NCBI GenBank assembly: GCA_022818135.1
Contig: JAFMSR010000015.1
Span: 3,149,859-3,213,858 of the forward strand
From: Saxidomus purpurata
Lineage: Eukaryota > Mollusca > Bivalvia > Venerida > Veneridae
Direction: 5' to 3'
Length of the DNA stretch: 64,000 nt
The translations under genes were made by a program, and so were the position numbers. The notes beneath the pieces are model-generated. The model did no database searches. It was not told the origin of the DNA and saw only the letters and a list, made by a program, of their open reading frames with translations. Of this stretch, positions 22,961 through 33,632 are shown in pieces. Numbering within the stretch: the first letter of the stretch is position 1; the number at the start of each line of letters is the position of its first letter.

Positions 22961-25567
22961 AAGCCAGACAAAAACACATACGACTTTTTCAGCTATCTGT
23001 GTGTGCTTGCAGCGTAAGCCAGACAACATCACATACGACGTTTTTAGCTGTCTTTGTGTGCTTTCAGCGTAAGCCAGACTAAAACACATACAACGTTTTA
23101 AGCTATCTTTGTCTGTTTGCAGCGTAAGCCAGACGACCTCACATTCTACATTTTCAGCTATCTTTGTATGCCTGCAGCGTAAACCTGACAACGCAGACGA
23201 CGTTTTCAGCTATCTTTGTGTGTTTTCAGTGTAAACCAGACACAAAATACGAGGGTTTTCTGTTGTCTTTGTGTGCTTGCAGTGTAAGCCAGACGACATC
23301 AACTGCGATGTTTTCAGCTCTTTTTGTGTGCTTGCAGTGTAAACCAGACAATAACACATACGACGTTTTCAGCTATCGTTTTGTGCATGCTGTCTGAACC
23401 AGACGATACATACGACGTTTAAGTTATCTTTGTGTGCTTGCAGCGTAAACCAGACGAAAACACACGACACTTTCAGCTATTTGAGCATGCTTGCACCGTA
23501 AGCCATCCGACGTTTCAGCTATATTTGTATGCTTGCAGACGGCATCACATACGACATTTTCAGCTATCTTTGTGTGCCTACCGCGTAAGCCATCCGACAT
23601 CACATACGACATTTTCAGCTATCTTTGTGTGCCTACCGCGTAAGCCATCCGACATCACATACGACATTTTCAGCTATTTTTGTGTGCCTACCGCGTAAGC
23701 CATCCGACATCACATACGACATTTTCAGCTATCTTTGTGTGCCTACCGCGTAAGCCATCCGACATCACATACGACATTTTCAGCTATTTTTGTGTGCCTA
23801 CCGCGTAAGCCATCCGACATCACATACGACATTTTCAGCTATCTTTGTGTGCCTACCGCGTAAGCCACACGACCTCACATACGACATTTTCAGCTATCTT
23901 TGTGTGCTTGCAGCGTAAGCCAGACGACATCACATACGACATTTTCAGCTATCTTTGTGTGCCTGTTGTGTAAACCAGACGACATCGCATACGACATTTT
24001 CAGCTATCTTTGTGTGCTTTCAGCGTAAGCCACACGACCTCACATACGACATTTTCAGCTATCTTTGTGTGCTTTTAGCGTAAGCCAGACGACATCACAT
24101 ACGACATTTTCAGCTATCTTTGTGTGCCTGCAGTGTAAACCAGACGACATCACATACGACATTTTCAGCTATCTTTGTTTGCCTGCCGCGTAAGCCATCC
24201 GACATCGTATATGACGTTTTCAGCTATCTTTGTGTGCTTTCAGCGTAAGCAAGATGCCAACACATACATCATTTTCAGCTATCTTTTTGTGCTTTCAGCG
24301 TAAGCCTGACAACATTACATACGACGTTTTCATCTATCATTGTGTGCTTTCAGCATAAACCAGACGACCTCACATACGACATTTTCAGCTATCTTTGTGT
24401 GCTTTCAGCGTAAGCCAGACGACAAAACATACGACATTTTCACCGCTCTTTGGGTGCTTTCAGCGTAAACCAGACGATAACACATACGAAGTATTCGGCT
24501 ATCTTTGTGAGCTTGCAGCGTAAGCTAGACATTAACTCATACGACATTTTCAGGTATATTTGTGTGTTTTCAGCGTAAACCAGACACAACATACGACATT
24601 TAAGCTATCTTTGTGTGCTTGCAGCGTAAGACAGACGATAATACATACGACATTTTCAGGTATATTTTTGTGCCTGCAGCGTAAGCAAGACGATAATATA
24701 TACGACATTTGCAGCAATTCTTGTGTGCTTTCAGCGTCAGCCAGCTATCATTGCTTTCAGCGTAAGCCAGACTACAACACAAACGACATTTGAAGTTATC
24801 TTTGTGTGCTTTCAGCGTAAGCCAGACGACATCACAAACGACATTTTCAACTAACTTTGTGTGCTTTCAGCGTAAGCCATTCGACAACACAAACGACATT
24901 TTCAGTCATCTTTGTGTGCTTTCAGCGTTAGCCAGACGACAACACAAACGACATTTTCAGCTATCTTTGTGTGCTTTCAGCGTAAGCCAGACGATAACAC
25001 ATACGACATTTTAAGCTATCTTTGTGTGCTTTCATCGAAGCCATCCGACATCGCATACGGCATTTTCAGCTATCTTTGTGTGCAGACGACATCACATACG
25101 AAGTTTTTAGCTGTCTCTTTGTGCATGCAGTGTAAACCAGACAACATCACATACGACATTTTCAGCTATCTTTGTGTGCTTGCCGTGTTAACCAGACGAC
25201 AACACATACCACGTTTTCAGCTATCATTGTGTGCTTGCAGTGTAAACCAGACGACATACATGTAACATACGACACTTTCAGCTATCATTGTGTGCTTGCT
25301 GCGTAAGCCAATCAACACATACGAAGTTTTGAGTTATCTTTGTGTTCCTGCAGCGTAAGCCAGACGACAACACATATGACGTTTTCAGCTATCTTTGTGT
25401 GCTTTCAGCGTAAGCCAGACGACATCACATACGACGTTTTCAGCTATCATTGTGTGCCTGCATCGTTAGCCATTCGACATTACATACGACGTTTTATGCT
25501 ATCTTTGTGCGCCTGCAGCGTCAGACATCCGATAAACATACGCCGTTTTCTGCTATCTTTGTGTGAT
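22961..25567. repeat. 55-bp satellite array, ~47 units
   Basis: Tandem units of 'gtaagccagacgacatcaca' + 'tacgacattttcagctatct' + 'ttgtgtgcttgcagc', period 55 bp (exact between 23585, 23640 and 23695). The most homogeneous block is about 23570-23870, where 'gcctaccgcgtaagccatcc' variants repeat. Edges and 24450-25560 are more diverged with small deletions. Numerous open frames on both strands arise because a diverged 55-bp unit happens to leave frames open; their Cys/Gln/Thr-rich translations are not taken as proteins. Confidence 0.95.
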
Positions 25568-25867
25568 TTTAAATTTGTTTTGTATAATTCATGCATGGTT
25601 TGAAGTTGGACTTTACAGACTGGGATAACATTTAATCAACTTACTGATGGATAGCTTCCCTCTAGCTCATTCTACGGAATATGTTCGGTTTGTCAAACAA
25701 TTTTAATCAAGTCCTATTGTCGACTTTGTAAACGAAAATTGAAATTCTAAAAATGAATTACTATCGTCATGACAATAGTTGAAGTATATTGTGGCAAAAC
25801 TTACGAAGGATTGTGGATTAAAGTTATTTGTTGCCTTTTATAGAACGGAAATATGTAGTCAGGAAAC
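25568..25867 (+). promoter_or_regulatory. Upstream region of second intact TRIM gene
   Basis: Single-copy 300 bp between the satellite and the ATG. It shares 'gtttgtcaaacaattttaatcaagtc' with the flank of the first TRIM gene only loosely ('tttaatcaagtatcc' at ~5957). It presumably holds the promoter and leader; no defined element was recognised. Confidence 0.35.
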
Positions 25868-27805
25868 ATGGCGACATATGTCGAAGTGATGCACACAGCG
25901 TCATCAGACGTGTCACACTTTGACTGTAGTATTTGTTTGAGCCATTTTAATGACCCTAAATTGTTAACATGTTTTCATACATTTTGTATGCAGTGTTTGG
26001 AAGAATATGTTACCAGGTCTGGAAAAGATGGGAAATTCGAATGCCCATTGTGCCGAACAAGTATGGATATGCCAGTGGGTGGGGTAAAGTCATTTCAGTC
26101 CAACTTTTATATCAAAGTCGAGGGTTTATCAGAGGCGGAAGTCGGCTGCGATGTTTGTGAGAATGGACAAAAATCCAGGCATTATTGTTTAGAGTGTGAA
26201 GAACATTTTTGTGAAACTTGTTCTGTTGCTCATTCAAAAATGAAAATGACACGTCAGCATAAAATTGTTCAGCTCAGCAACTCGTCAGAAGGTTGCAACA
26301 GGAAGATACAAAAGAAGACGTACTGTCTTCATCACAATGGAGAAGAAATTAAAATGATTTGTAAGGACTGTAACGCACTGCTTTGTGTGGTTTGCAAACT
26401 CACAGAACATGAAAATCACTGTACCTCGGGAATCGCCAAAGAAGCAACAGAGAGACGTGTCTTACTGTCAGAAAATGTAAAGGACGTAGAAAGTGTAATG
26501 AAAAATCTAAAGTTAACCATTTATAGAGTTGAGAAGTGTTCTGATGAAATTCAAAAGAAACTTGAAATGAGTGTCCTGGAAATAGATGAATTCGTGAAAC
26601 AGCTTGTGAAACAAATAAGAGACGATTCATACAAAATGAAACAGGAATTACAAATAAGTTGTACTGAAGTCTTAGATTATTATCTAAAGCAAAAGAAAAT
26701 CTTACTTGAAAAAGTATGTGAAGGAGAAGCTGCTATAAATCATATTAGAAATGTCGTCGATGTAGGAAGTGACTTACATATTTTAGATGCAAATTTACAA
26801 ACTAAGTTACAATCAAGCAAAACAACAGCAGCCAATATATCAGTTAAGAATATGACACATGCAATATTTATAGCGGGCAATACGTCAGTTGCTCCCTATG
26901 AGTTTGGAAAAATTATCAGGACAAAAAAGAATTTTCTAATAACTAAAGAGAATGTAATTAACGATGAGTCAATAGGAAACACACATGCAGCTCATGTAGT
27001 TTCCGTTACAACAGGAAACATGTATGCAGGATTTCTAGACTTTAAAAGGTTACTTAAACACGATACAGGAACCAAGGTGATTGAGACCGAAAGACCTTTA
27101 CTATTAGAAGATATCGAACAAGGAAGTGTCTCTGGTTTAACGTTTGATGAAAAAGGGAAATGCTTCTTTTCACATCTGCATTCTAGATCCATATGTACTC
27201 TTGGAAAGCCACCTGGAAACAAAATTTGTGAGATTAACGGATTTCCTTATGGAATTGCTTTTAAACCTTCTTGCAAAGACAGCTCAAGTATCAGAGAACT
27301 TCTAGTTTGTGCACTAGACACCATAGCTTCAAAAACAACATTTGAGTGCAGATCTTCAAAAGGATGTGTAATGGCAGTGCCTCTGGTGCAACAAGTAAAA
27401 ACGTGTTATAAATGGCGAGAAGATGAAACGCCTGGCCCAACCTGTATTGCAGTCAATTATACAAATGGATTAGTATGTTTAGGTTACCCAGCTGCCAGGA
27501 AAGTCACACTAAATTTGGCATACGGTGATGTGTTGTCGGAATTCGTCGGTGCAATGGAATTTGGAAGCCCTGAAAAGTTTTGTCCAACCGGTGTTTGTTT
27601 TGATAATGAAAACGATGTAATTATTGCTGATTATGGGAACAATGCAGTGATTAGGATTGATGAAAATGGAATGTTTTTACAGTGCCTTATAACAGGCAGT
27701 AAGCCACTGTGTGTGGCTTTCGGGATAGAGAATATTATGTTGTATGTTGGTTTTATGGATAAAAACATTACAAGCTACAAATTGAAAATCCAAGAAAGTT
27801 TGTGA
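25868..27805 (+). CDS. TRIM protein: RING, two B-boxes, coiled coil, NHL-like propeller
   Basis: Intact single-exon frame of 645 residues, paralogous throughout to the 640-residue gene at 6.2 kb. RING at residues 20-62 (C20, C23, C35, H37, C40, C43, C59, C62), then B-box 1 (GCDVCENGQ... through the CETC segment), B-box 2 (CLHHNGEEIKMICKDC), coiled coil to ~300 and the propeller-like C-terminus ending ITSYKLKIQESL. The N-terminus differs from the other copies (MATYVEVMHTASSD) and lacks the MATEEH start, and the 5' flank is different too, so this copy is the most diverged of the cluster. The region around B-box 2 and the coiled coil is markedly more alike between copies than the N-terminus, which could reflect constraint or gene conversion. 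Predicted E3 ubiquitin ligase; target unknown. Confidence 0.93.
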   Translation: MATYVEVMHTASSDVSHFDCSICLSHFNDPKLLTCFHTFCMQCLEEYVTRSGKDGKFECPLCRTSMDMPVGGVKSFQSNFYIKVEGLSEAEVGCDVCENGQKSRHYCLECEEHFCETCSVAHSKMKMTRQHKIVQLSNSSEGCNRKIQKKTYCLHHNGEEIKMICKDCNALLCVVCKLTEHENHCTSGIAKEATERRVLLSENVKDVESVMKNLKLTIYRVEKCSDEIQKKLEMSVLEIDEFVKQLVKQIRDDSYKMKQELQISCTEVLDYYLKQKKILLEKVCEGEAAINHIRNVVDVGSDLHILDANLQTKLQSSKTTAANISVKNMTHAIFIAGNTSVAPYEFGKIIRTKKNFLITKENVINDESIGNTHAAHVVSVTTGNMYAGFLDFKRLLKHDTGTKVIETERPLLLEDIEQGSVSGLTFDEKGKCFFSHLHSRSICTLGKPPGNKICEINGFPYGIAFKPSCKDSSSIRELLVCALDTIASKTTFECRSSKGCVMAVPLVQQVKTCYKWREDETPGPTCIAVNYTNGLVCLGYPAARKVTLNLAYGDVLSEFVGAMEFGSPEKFCPTGVCFDNENDVIIADYGNNAVIRIDENGMFLQCLITGSKPLCVAFGIENIMLYVGFMDKNITSYKLKIQESL

Positions 27806-28670
27806 GTGTCGATGAAGCATATTAACTGTCAAATCTTTCTATTAGCTCAGAACACTGACAAAAAGTTTGAATTAGCCCTGTTTTACGGAAACCAGCTCTT
27901 TGACTTTGCAATCAGTAAACTCCAGATCAGCAATTAGTAGATTCTAGACTAGACATCAGCAAAATGTAGATCAGCGACCAGAAGAATTTAGATTATCAGC
28001 CGGATGAATGTAGGTCAGCAACCAGTAAAAGCTTGAACGGTCTGTATAACTAAAGGATCATATTTGCAGGGAGAACCGGAACGTCATTTCAGCAGCTGTT
28101 ATACAGATATTCATATTTTCATAGTAAACTTATTGTTCTGTTTTATTTGTAATGACGACAGACGTCAAAAGGTATGGAATATTTGCCCAGCTTATCTCCT
28201 TACCTATTTGTATGCATGTGAATACTGAATACATGTGACATATAAGTTGCTTACTAGTAGTATTATATCAATACCCAGACTTGGAATGATCAACAGAGTA
28301 CGGCTTTGTTGAATTTTTAATGTTGGCAATATGTGTCTCCAAGTACCGTTGAAAGAGATTTTTTTAAACGTGTTACAACGTAAATTGTTATTTTAATCGT
28401 TATTTATCCTAGTGCATCATACACTATATATTGACATAGTCATAACTTTGATACGTTTCAAGAACACGTGTTACCAAGGCGGACAATGCATGTCAGCAGG
28501 CTATTCTTTTCTGCACATTATAATGAATTAGTTGCATTATTACACCAGGTGACACACACACTCTATGCAAGAAAGATCAATAAACGACTTCACCTGAACA
28601 TATTACAAATTACCACACGGAATCTCATTTTGAATAATTTCAAGCCATCGCTTTTTAAGGAAGCGCACTA
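27806..28670. other. No gene seen
   Basis: Downstream of the TRIM gene. A 68-codon open frame at 28468-28674 runs into the fold-back element and has no support. Confidence 0.5.
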
Positions 28671-29298
28671 TTAGTTGGTGGGGTGTATGTTTTTTGTTCG
28701 TTTTTTCCTTTAATGTCAGATGTGTTTAACTTTGTTAAGATGCCATAATATTGTAGTATACGTACACTTATAATTCATGTTAAGAAAATATAAATTAATG
28801 AACTATTATGAAGAACGGATACATTTTGAAACTTTTTCTTGCTCGTTGACGAACAAAGACTAAGTGACAGTATTCGTGGTAATAAAGGAACTAAAACATA
28901 GTTTACACCATTATCAGCATACTCTTGTTGTAAAATGTTTGCTTACCAAGCCATTTAAAAGAAATAAAAAAAATCAGAGATTTACAGCAAGACACCCCTC
29001 ATGTTTTTACAGATATTTTTCAAAGATGTATTTGATACAATAAAACGAAACATAAGTTTGTTGATATTGGTGTAAACTATGCTTTAGTTCCTTTCTTTCC
29101 ACTGATTCTATCACACAGACTTAGTTAGTCAACGACCAAGATACTATATCAAAAAGTATTCGTTCTTCATTATAACTCACTAATTCATGAACTACTAGTG
29201 TAAGTATACTACAATATTATGGCATCCCAACCAAGGTAAAAAAGTTTGATGTAAAAAGAGGAAATGAAAAATAATAAAACAAGCACCCCACCCACTAA
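28671..29298. mobile_element. Fold-back (MITE-like) element with ~240-bp inverted arms
   Basis: The left arm 28671-28915 and right arm 29065-29298 are imperfect reverse complements. Paired landmarks are 'gatgccataatattgtagta' (left) with its complement near 29200-29225, and 'ggaactaaaacatagtttac' with 'gtaaactatgctttagttcc'. Ends read TTAGTTGGTGGGGTG and CACCCCACCCACTAA, giving TA at both outer edges as a possible target duplication. The ~150-bp centre is unique and non-coding. RNA read through it would form a long hairpin. The transposon class is unproven. Confidence 0.8.
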
Positions 29299-29485
29299 GG
29301 AAAATGGTGGGCTACCTTAATTTGTCATGAAAACGATCTAAAGGTAGGTCATATTTGTCCCTCAACTTAACCACACCGCAATAATTGCCCACAGACATGA
29401 ATGCAAACTCAACGCCGTAACCAACAAGTCCCAACGACTTCTTAACAGAAAAATTCACTGCCACACCATTACAGAATGAAAGTGA

Positions 29486-30544
29486 TTAAGTAATGAATGT
29501 GACACTACCTGTTGTACATCATTCCCTGAATCATGCAGGAACAAGCCACAGTTAGTTGATGCCAGTACACAGACAATTGATGTATTTGCACTTGACCACT
29601 GCTATCAGTACAGTAAAAAAACTAGGAATGCTTCTTGTCAGCAGTCAGTCTCAGAGTTTTCTGTCGATAATATAACCACAGATTCAGATGTCAGATTCTA
29701 CACTGGTCTTAGCTTGACTGTCTTGTTGACACTGATACAGACATTAGCACATTATGGCAAGAATTTACCCTTTAAGTTAAAGTTAGCAGACCAGATACTG
29801 GCTGTGCTAGTGCGCCTCAAAATTGGACTCACACATCATGATCTTGGTAGAAGACTGAATGTGTCTACCCTGCTAATGAGTGACATTTTCCATTCTTGGA
29901 TAGGTATTATGGCCAAACATTTGCATTCCAGTTGTGTTATGTGGCTGCCAAGGGATACTATAAGAAGAACACTGCCATCCTCATTTAAAGACACTTACCC
30001 ACATACCACATGTATTATCGACTGCTCAGAAATTTTTATTCAGAGACAATTTCACTTAAAGGTACGTGCACAGACTTGGAGGTGAAACAACAAAAACAAC
30101 AACACGGCAAAATCTCTAATTGCTATTGCACCAAATGGTTTTATAATGTTTGTTTCACCTCTGTTCGGTGAACGTGCCAGTGACACTTACATTACTAAAA
30201 ATAGTGGATTTTTAAACTACCTGCTTCCCGGAGACGAGGTGATGGCTGATCGAGGTTTTACTATTAGTGAAGAACTTTGTGCTAGAAGAGTTAAACTTCA
30301 TATTCCAGCTTTCATGAAAGGGAGGACTCAGCTCTCCGAACAGGAAGTAATTGACAAAAGAAGAATAGCAGCAAACAGGAAACATGTGGAACGTGCCATT
30401 ATGCGAACGAAATCATATCGCATTCTAAACACTGAAATGTCAAACAAATCACTGGAGAATGCTAATAAGACTGTCGCTGTAATTGCTGCTTTATGCAACA
30501 TGAGAGACCAACTCATCAAGGAAGACTGTGAAAATAATGATTAA
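29486..30544 (+). pseudogene. PIF/Harbinger-type DDE transposase with one in-frame stop
   Basis: One reading frame stays open from 29486, is stopped by TGA at 30083-30085, and continues in the same frame to 30544. The translation has the layout of metazoan Harbinger (DDE_Tnp_4) transposases: a FYTGL segment, a helix-turn-helix-like stretch (LTHHDLGRRLNVSTLLMSDI), the first catalytic Asp in IIDCSE, the second in GDEVMADRGF, and the catalytic Glu in KHVERAIMRTK. The stop falls right after RAQTW, where family members continue with 'SNYK..NT'; here NNKNNNTAKSL follows. Upstream exons are likely because no ATG begins the conserved part. A single nonsense change suggests recent inactivation. It lies tail-to-tail with the YqaJ/SWIM gene 320 bp away. 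Confidence 0.85.
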
Positions 30545-30863
30545 ATTGATTATGTGAATGTATACATGTACAACTATGTAAATATGTTTAAAATTTTATT
30601 GTTTGCCACAATATTAAACATAAAAAACTTTTAATTTATGCTCTTTTTCTCAAAATAAAGTACAGTGAAACCTATGTCAATTATCACATCAAAGTAAAGA
30701 CCGCATGAAACAGGTCATTTACCTGCTCATCACATCTGTGCACTCTGATCATGATCTACACTGTTCACATTTAAGTCATTAAATTTTCATTGAGCACCCC
30801 TTTAAACAAAAAGCGGTATTGACACTGCAGAAAGTTAATGTTCCTTTCAAACTCTTTATTAAT
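30545..30863. other. Convergent 3' region between transposase and nuclease genes
   Basis: AT-rich 320 bp. AATAAA at about 30653-30658 can serve the + strand gene. No other element is visible. Confidence 0.5.
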
Positions 30864-32294
30864 CTATTTACATAGCTTCCGGTAACTATGAGAAAGTTCC
30901 AGCCTTCCAAAGTGGTGCTCGTCTGTCAGACGAACAAGCAAATGTTTAAAATAAAACAATCTGACTCGCGTCAGCAAGTTGATAACAAATTCTTCACTAA
31001 ACTTTACATTCAACACAAGCTGCTCATCAGCCGTCCAAACAATAAACTTGCACAGTGAGGTATTTGTGCAGTACATTGCCATTTGCACTTGAGTGTAATA
31101 ACCATTTTTGCCCTTTGGATTTAGGCAGGGTTCCCCATCCATACCTACACATACATCATATTTTCCTGATTGAATGAGTTCCTGTAGTGGTTTAGTAGGA
31201 CACTTTATTTCTACAATAGTATTGGCATCAATCACTCCATCAGGGCTAGCGGCCAGATATTGTTCTTCTTCTCGAACGACAATTCCACTTTGCCGCACTG
31301 ATAGTCCAGTTTTCTGTTGAAACCATTGTCGGGCGACTGGTTCATACTTCTGCCCATGCCGTGTTGCTGCACAACCTTTAAATCTGTTGTAAATGTGGCT
31401 TGTAACAAATTTGTCCGGATTTCCTCTTGAAGTCTTCGGAAGACTGTGGATCTTACTGGATGTAAGGCGAACTTTTCGACTGTCCAGCCACAGTGAAGAG
31501 GACTGTTCTAAAGTGTCCTGTGGCAGGACAGTTATTCTGTTCTTACCAACTGCAACATACTTATCAAAAAATAATTTACAACAAGCACATGACAGTGTTG
31601 CAGGCTGCTCTGTGTTCACATCATGTTGTCCATGTACAGGAGGTGCCTTTTCCGTTATTGTCTTCTCCGGAGCCATTAGGATTTTGTTCAGCATGGTAGT
31701 ACCCTTACATTCCCACAAAGGTTTCATGTGACTATTAGTAACAAATGTCTTCATATCCTGGTGGTCTAAAACCTGATGCGGTTTGGACACTTTGTCTTCA
31801 CATTTAACCATTTTCACTGAATTTTCAACAACAATGTCAGCAAATTCATCATGGCACGAGAGCACTTTAGAGGAACCCCTACCCTATAGTCTCTGTTTGT
31901 CAGTGCATGTTTCCCCAGCGATTCCATAATCCCATGCCATTATCACCGCATAAAGGACAGCTGCTATGTGAGAACAACTTCTTCCAGAATCTGCAGGGCA
32001 CGAACAGTATCCGGTTTGAATACAGGAGTCTGAAACAGCTGCCCATACCTCAGTCAGTTCGTCCGACACCAGGCTGACTTGGAGAAACTGTTGCCATTTT
32101 GCAGTCATAAACATCACCAAGCCATTCACTTTCTACATAGTTCTTTCCGTAAAGTGACCGGAGGCGGAAGGCTTTCATTTCTTTCCCATCGTACGCTTTC
32201 TTGTGAATCATGTAGTCTACCAGGTCTTCATATACCAGTTGAGGCCATCCCTTTGGTTTGTTCTTAGACCAGTCTGCATCTTCTGGTGGCAACT
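30864..32294 (-). pseudogene. SWIM zinc-finger + YqaJ-family nuclease protein, lightly broken
   Basis: On the minus strand an exon starts at 32294 behind a good acceptor ('tgcttttcag') and encodes LPPEDADWSKNKPKGW and on to SEWLGDV. One frameshift in about 32090-32125 moves the frame. Then a SWIM finger follows (YCSCPADSGRSCSHIAAVLY; CxC...CxH) and, in the same frame, TAG at 31884-31886. Where relatives would be open, the frame continues for 333 codons to 30864. This last part has the YqaJ/lambda-exonuclease signature: GQKYEPVA, ASPDG (catalytic Asp), VEIKCP (Glu and Lys) and YYTQVQ. The stop is one base from TGG (Trp), consistent with a recent nonsense change. Such SWIM-YqaJ proteins are common and uncharacterised in invertebrate genomes. 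Their neighbourhood here with a DDE transposase suggests a transposon cargo, but a domesticated or independent gene is possible. 5' exon(s) above 32300 were not found. Confidence 0.8.
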
Positions 32295-32550
32295 CTGAAA
32301 AGCATAAGTATTGTCTTGTTAGAAAGAAGTTTAAAAAAACATTCTTTTTTTTCTAAATTTTTTTTCAAAATCTTGTAAAATGCCAATAGTACAGACTGTG
32401 TTTTCCTTCTTTCCTTCGCAATTTATTTAGAGGACATGTCATTACATAAATAATAAAAACAGTCACGATCATATATAGTTTGTACATGTATGTTTGTGTA
32501 CAGCTGTCACTACAGTACAGTACTGCACAACCGATCGCCTCTTCAATACC

Positions 32551-32589
32551 GTAATGGCGGACGGGTCACATGACTTCCAAGATGGCGGC
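32551..32589 (-). promoter_or_regulatory. Candidate promoter: two YY1-type sites and a CANNTG palindrome
   Basis: Read on the minus strand: GCCGCCATCTTGG (32577-32589, a full YY1-type motif), GTCATGTGAC (32565-32574, an E-box palindrome) and CCGCCATTAC (32551-32560, a second YY1-like core). The cluster lies ~260 bp upstream of the first recognised exon of the YqaJ/SWIM gene and in the correct orientation for it. The sequence is locally GC-rich in an AT-rich setting. Activity is inferred from motif match only. Confidence 0.45.
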
Positions 32590-32599
32590 CGTCAATTTA

Positions 32600-33632
32600 T
32601 TGGTTCTGGAATCGTCTATAAGAACAAACTTGAAAAAGTGAAATTTTAAAACGCTTTCAAGGTTGGACCGAAAAGAAGTACAGATAACAATTCTAGTATG
32701 ATACTCCTCAGCGATCAGTCTACTTTTCCCAGTATCAATATATAATATATAATGTATAAGGTTTATAACCGAGGGAGTGAAGTGGTACATAATAATAACC
32801 GAAAAAAATTCATTGTTACAAAATATCGAATTATCTCTAACAGAAAGTCTACGTGCACTTGTTGCAAAGTAAGAATCACTGGTTGCCGGTACGTAAAGGG
32901 TTGAGAAGTTACTACATTGAAATCTGTGTCATCTGGAACCTTCGGGACCCCTGGATGATGCCGCATAAAGCAGATTGACATGTTTATGTCTCCGGGACCT
33001 GTGTCGGATAAGACTGTCTTCTGTTAAAATCAATAAGACAGGTTTTACTGTTAACGACATTGTACCATATGATTTTTTATAAGGAATAAGTAATTGGTTC
33101 AATAAATTACAATAAGTTTAACAAATTCGAGCCCCACTGGGATCACGACCGTACCTCCTCATACGACACCAGTACTGGTTTTTCCAGGAAGCGGTATAAA
33201 ATCTAATATATTATATATATTTGGAAAGTTTACATCGTATGCTCTCCAGTGATATATCTTTTAGGAAAATCGAACGTTAGAAGTTTTCACTGAAAAATGC
33301 TCACTGTAAGAAGTGTTCACTGAAAAATGCTCACTGTAAGTAGTGTTCATTGAACAATGCTCACTTATGCTGGATAATCATCGGTTTGAACTCAGCTACT
33401 CAGGTTTTTGTATGAAAGTCGCTTAAATCTGTCACCAGGTAATATTGCAGACGATTTTGTTCTACGAGTCCTCAATGACCCCAAAAACTTCAAATCGGCT
33501 AAAATATGGAACTGCATTGCTTAGTCATTGAATCTATACACACCCCACAGCTATCCTGTCTTGATACGCCTCCGCCAGATTCATGATAATATGCCATGTC
33601 CGTGCACTTTGTTTAAAAGCATCGATTTAACG
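32600..33632. other. Spacer with minisatellite remnant
   Basis: No gene seen. At 33270-33370 there are two to three units of 'gttcactgaaaaatgctcactgtaa' type related to the 3.7-5.3 kb minisatellite. Confidence 0.5.

Noticed and set aside
22961..25567. CRISPR-like array
   Set aside because: Regular units without unique spacers, in an animal genome; it is a simple satellite.
22934..25603. Numerous 60-117 codon open frames on both strands, with recurring Cys/Gln/Thr-rich peptides
   Set aside because: They are translations of the 55-bp satellite in changing frames. Units are diverged so stops are missed by chance; no start context, splice or family support.
28671..33100. Fold-back arms as terminal repeats of the transposase/YqaJ unit
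   Set aside because: Both arms lie left of the transposase, and no matching arm was found right of the YqaJ gene.
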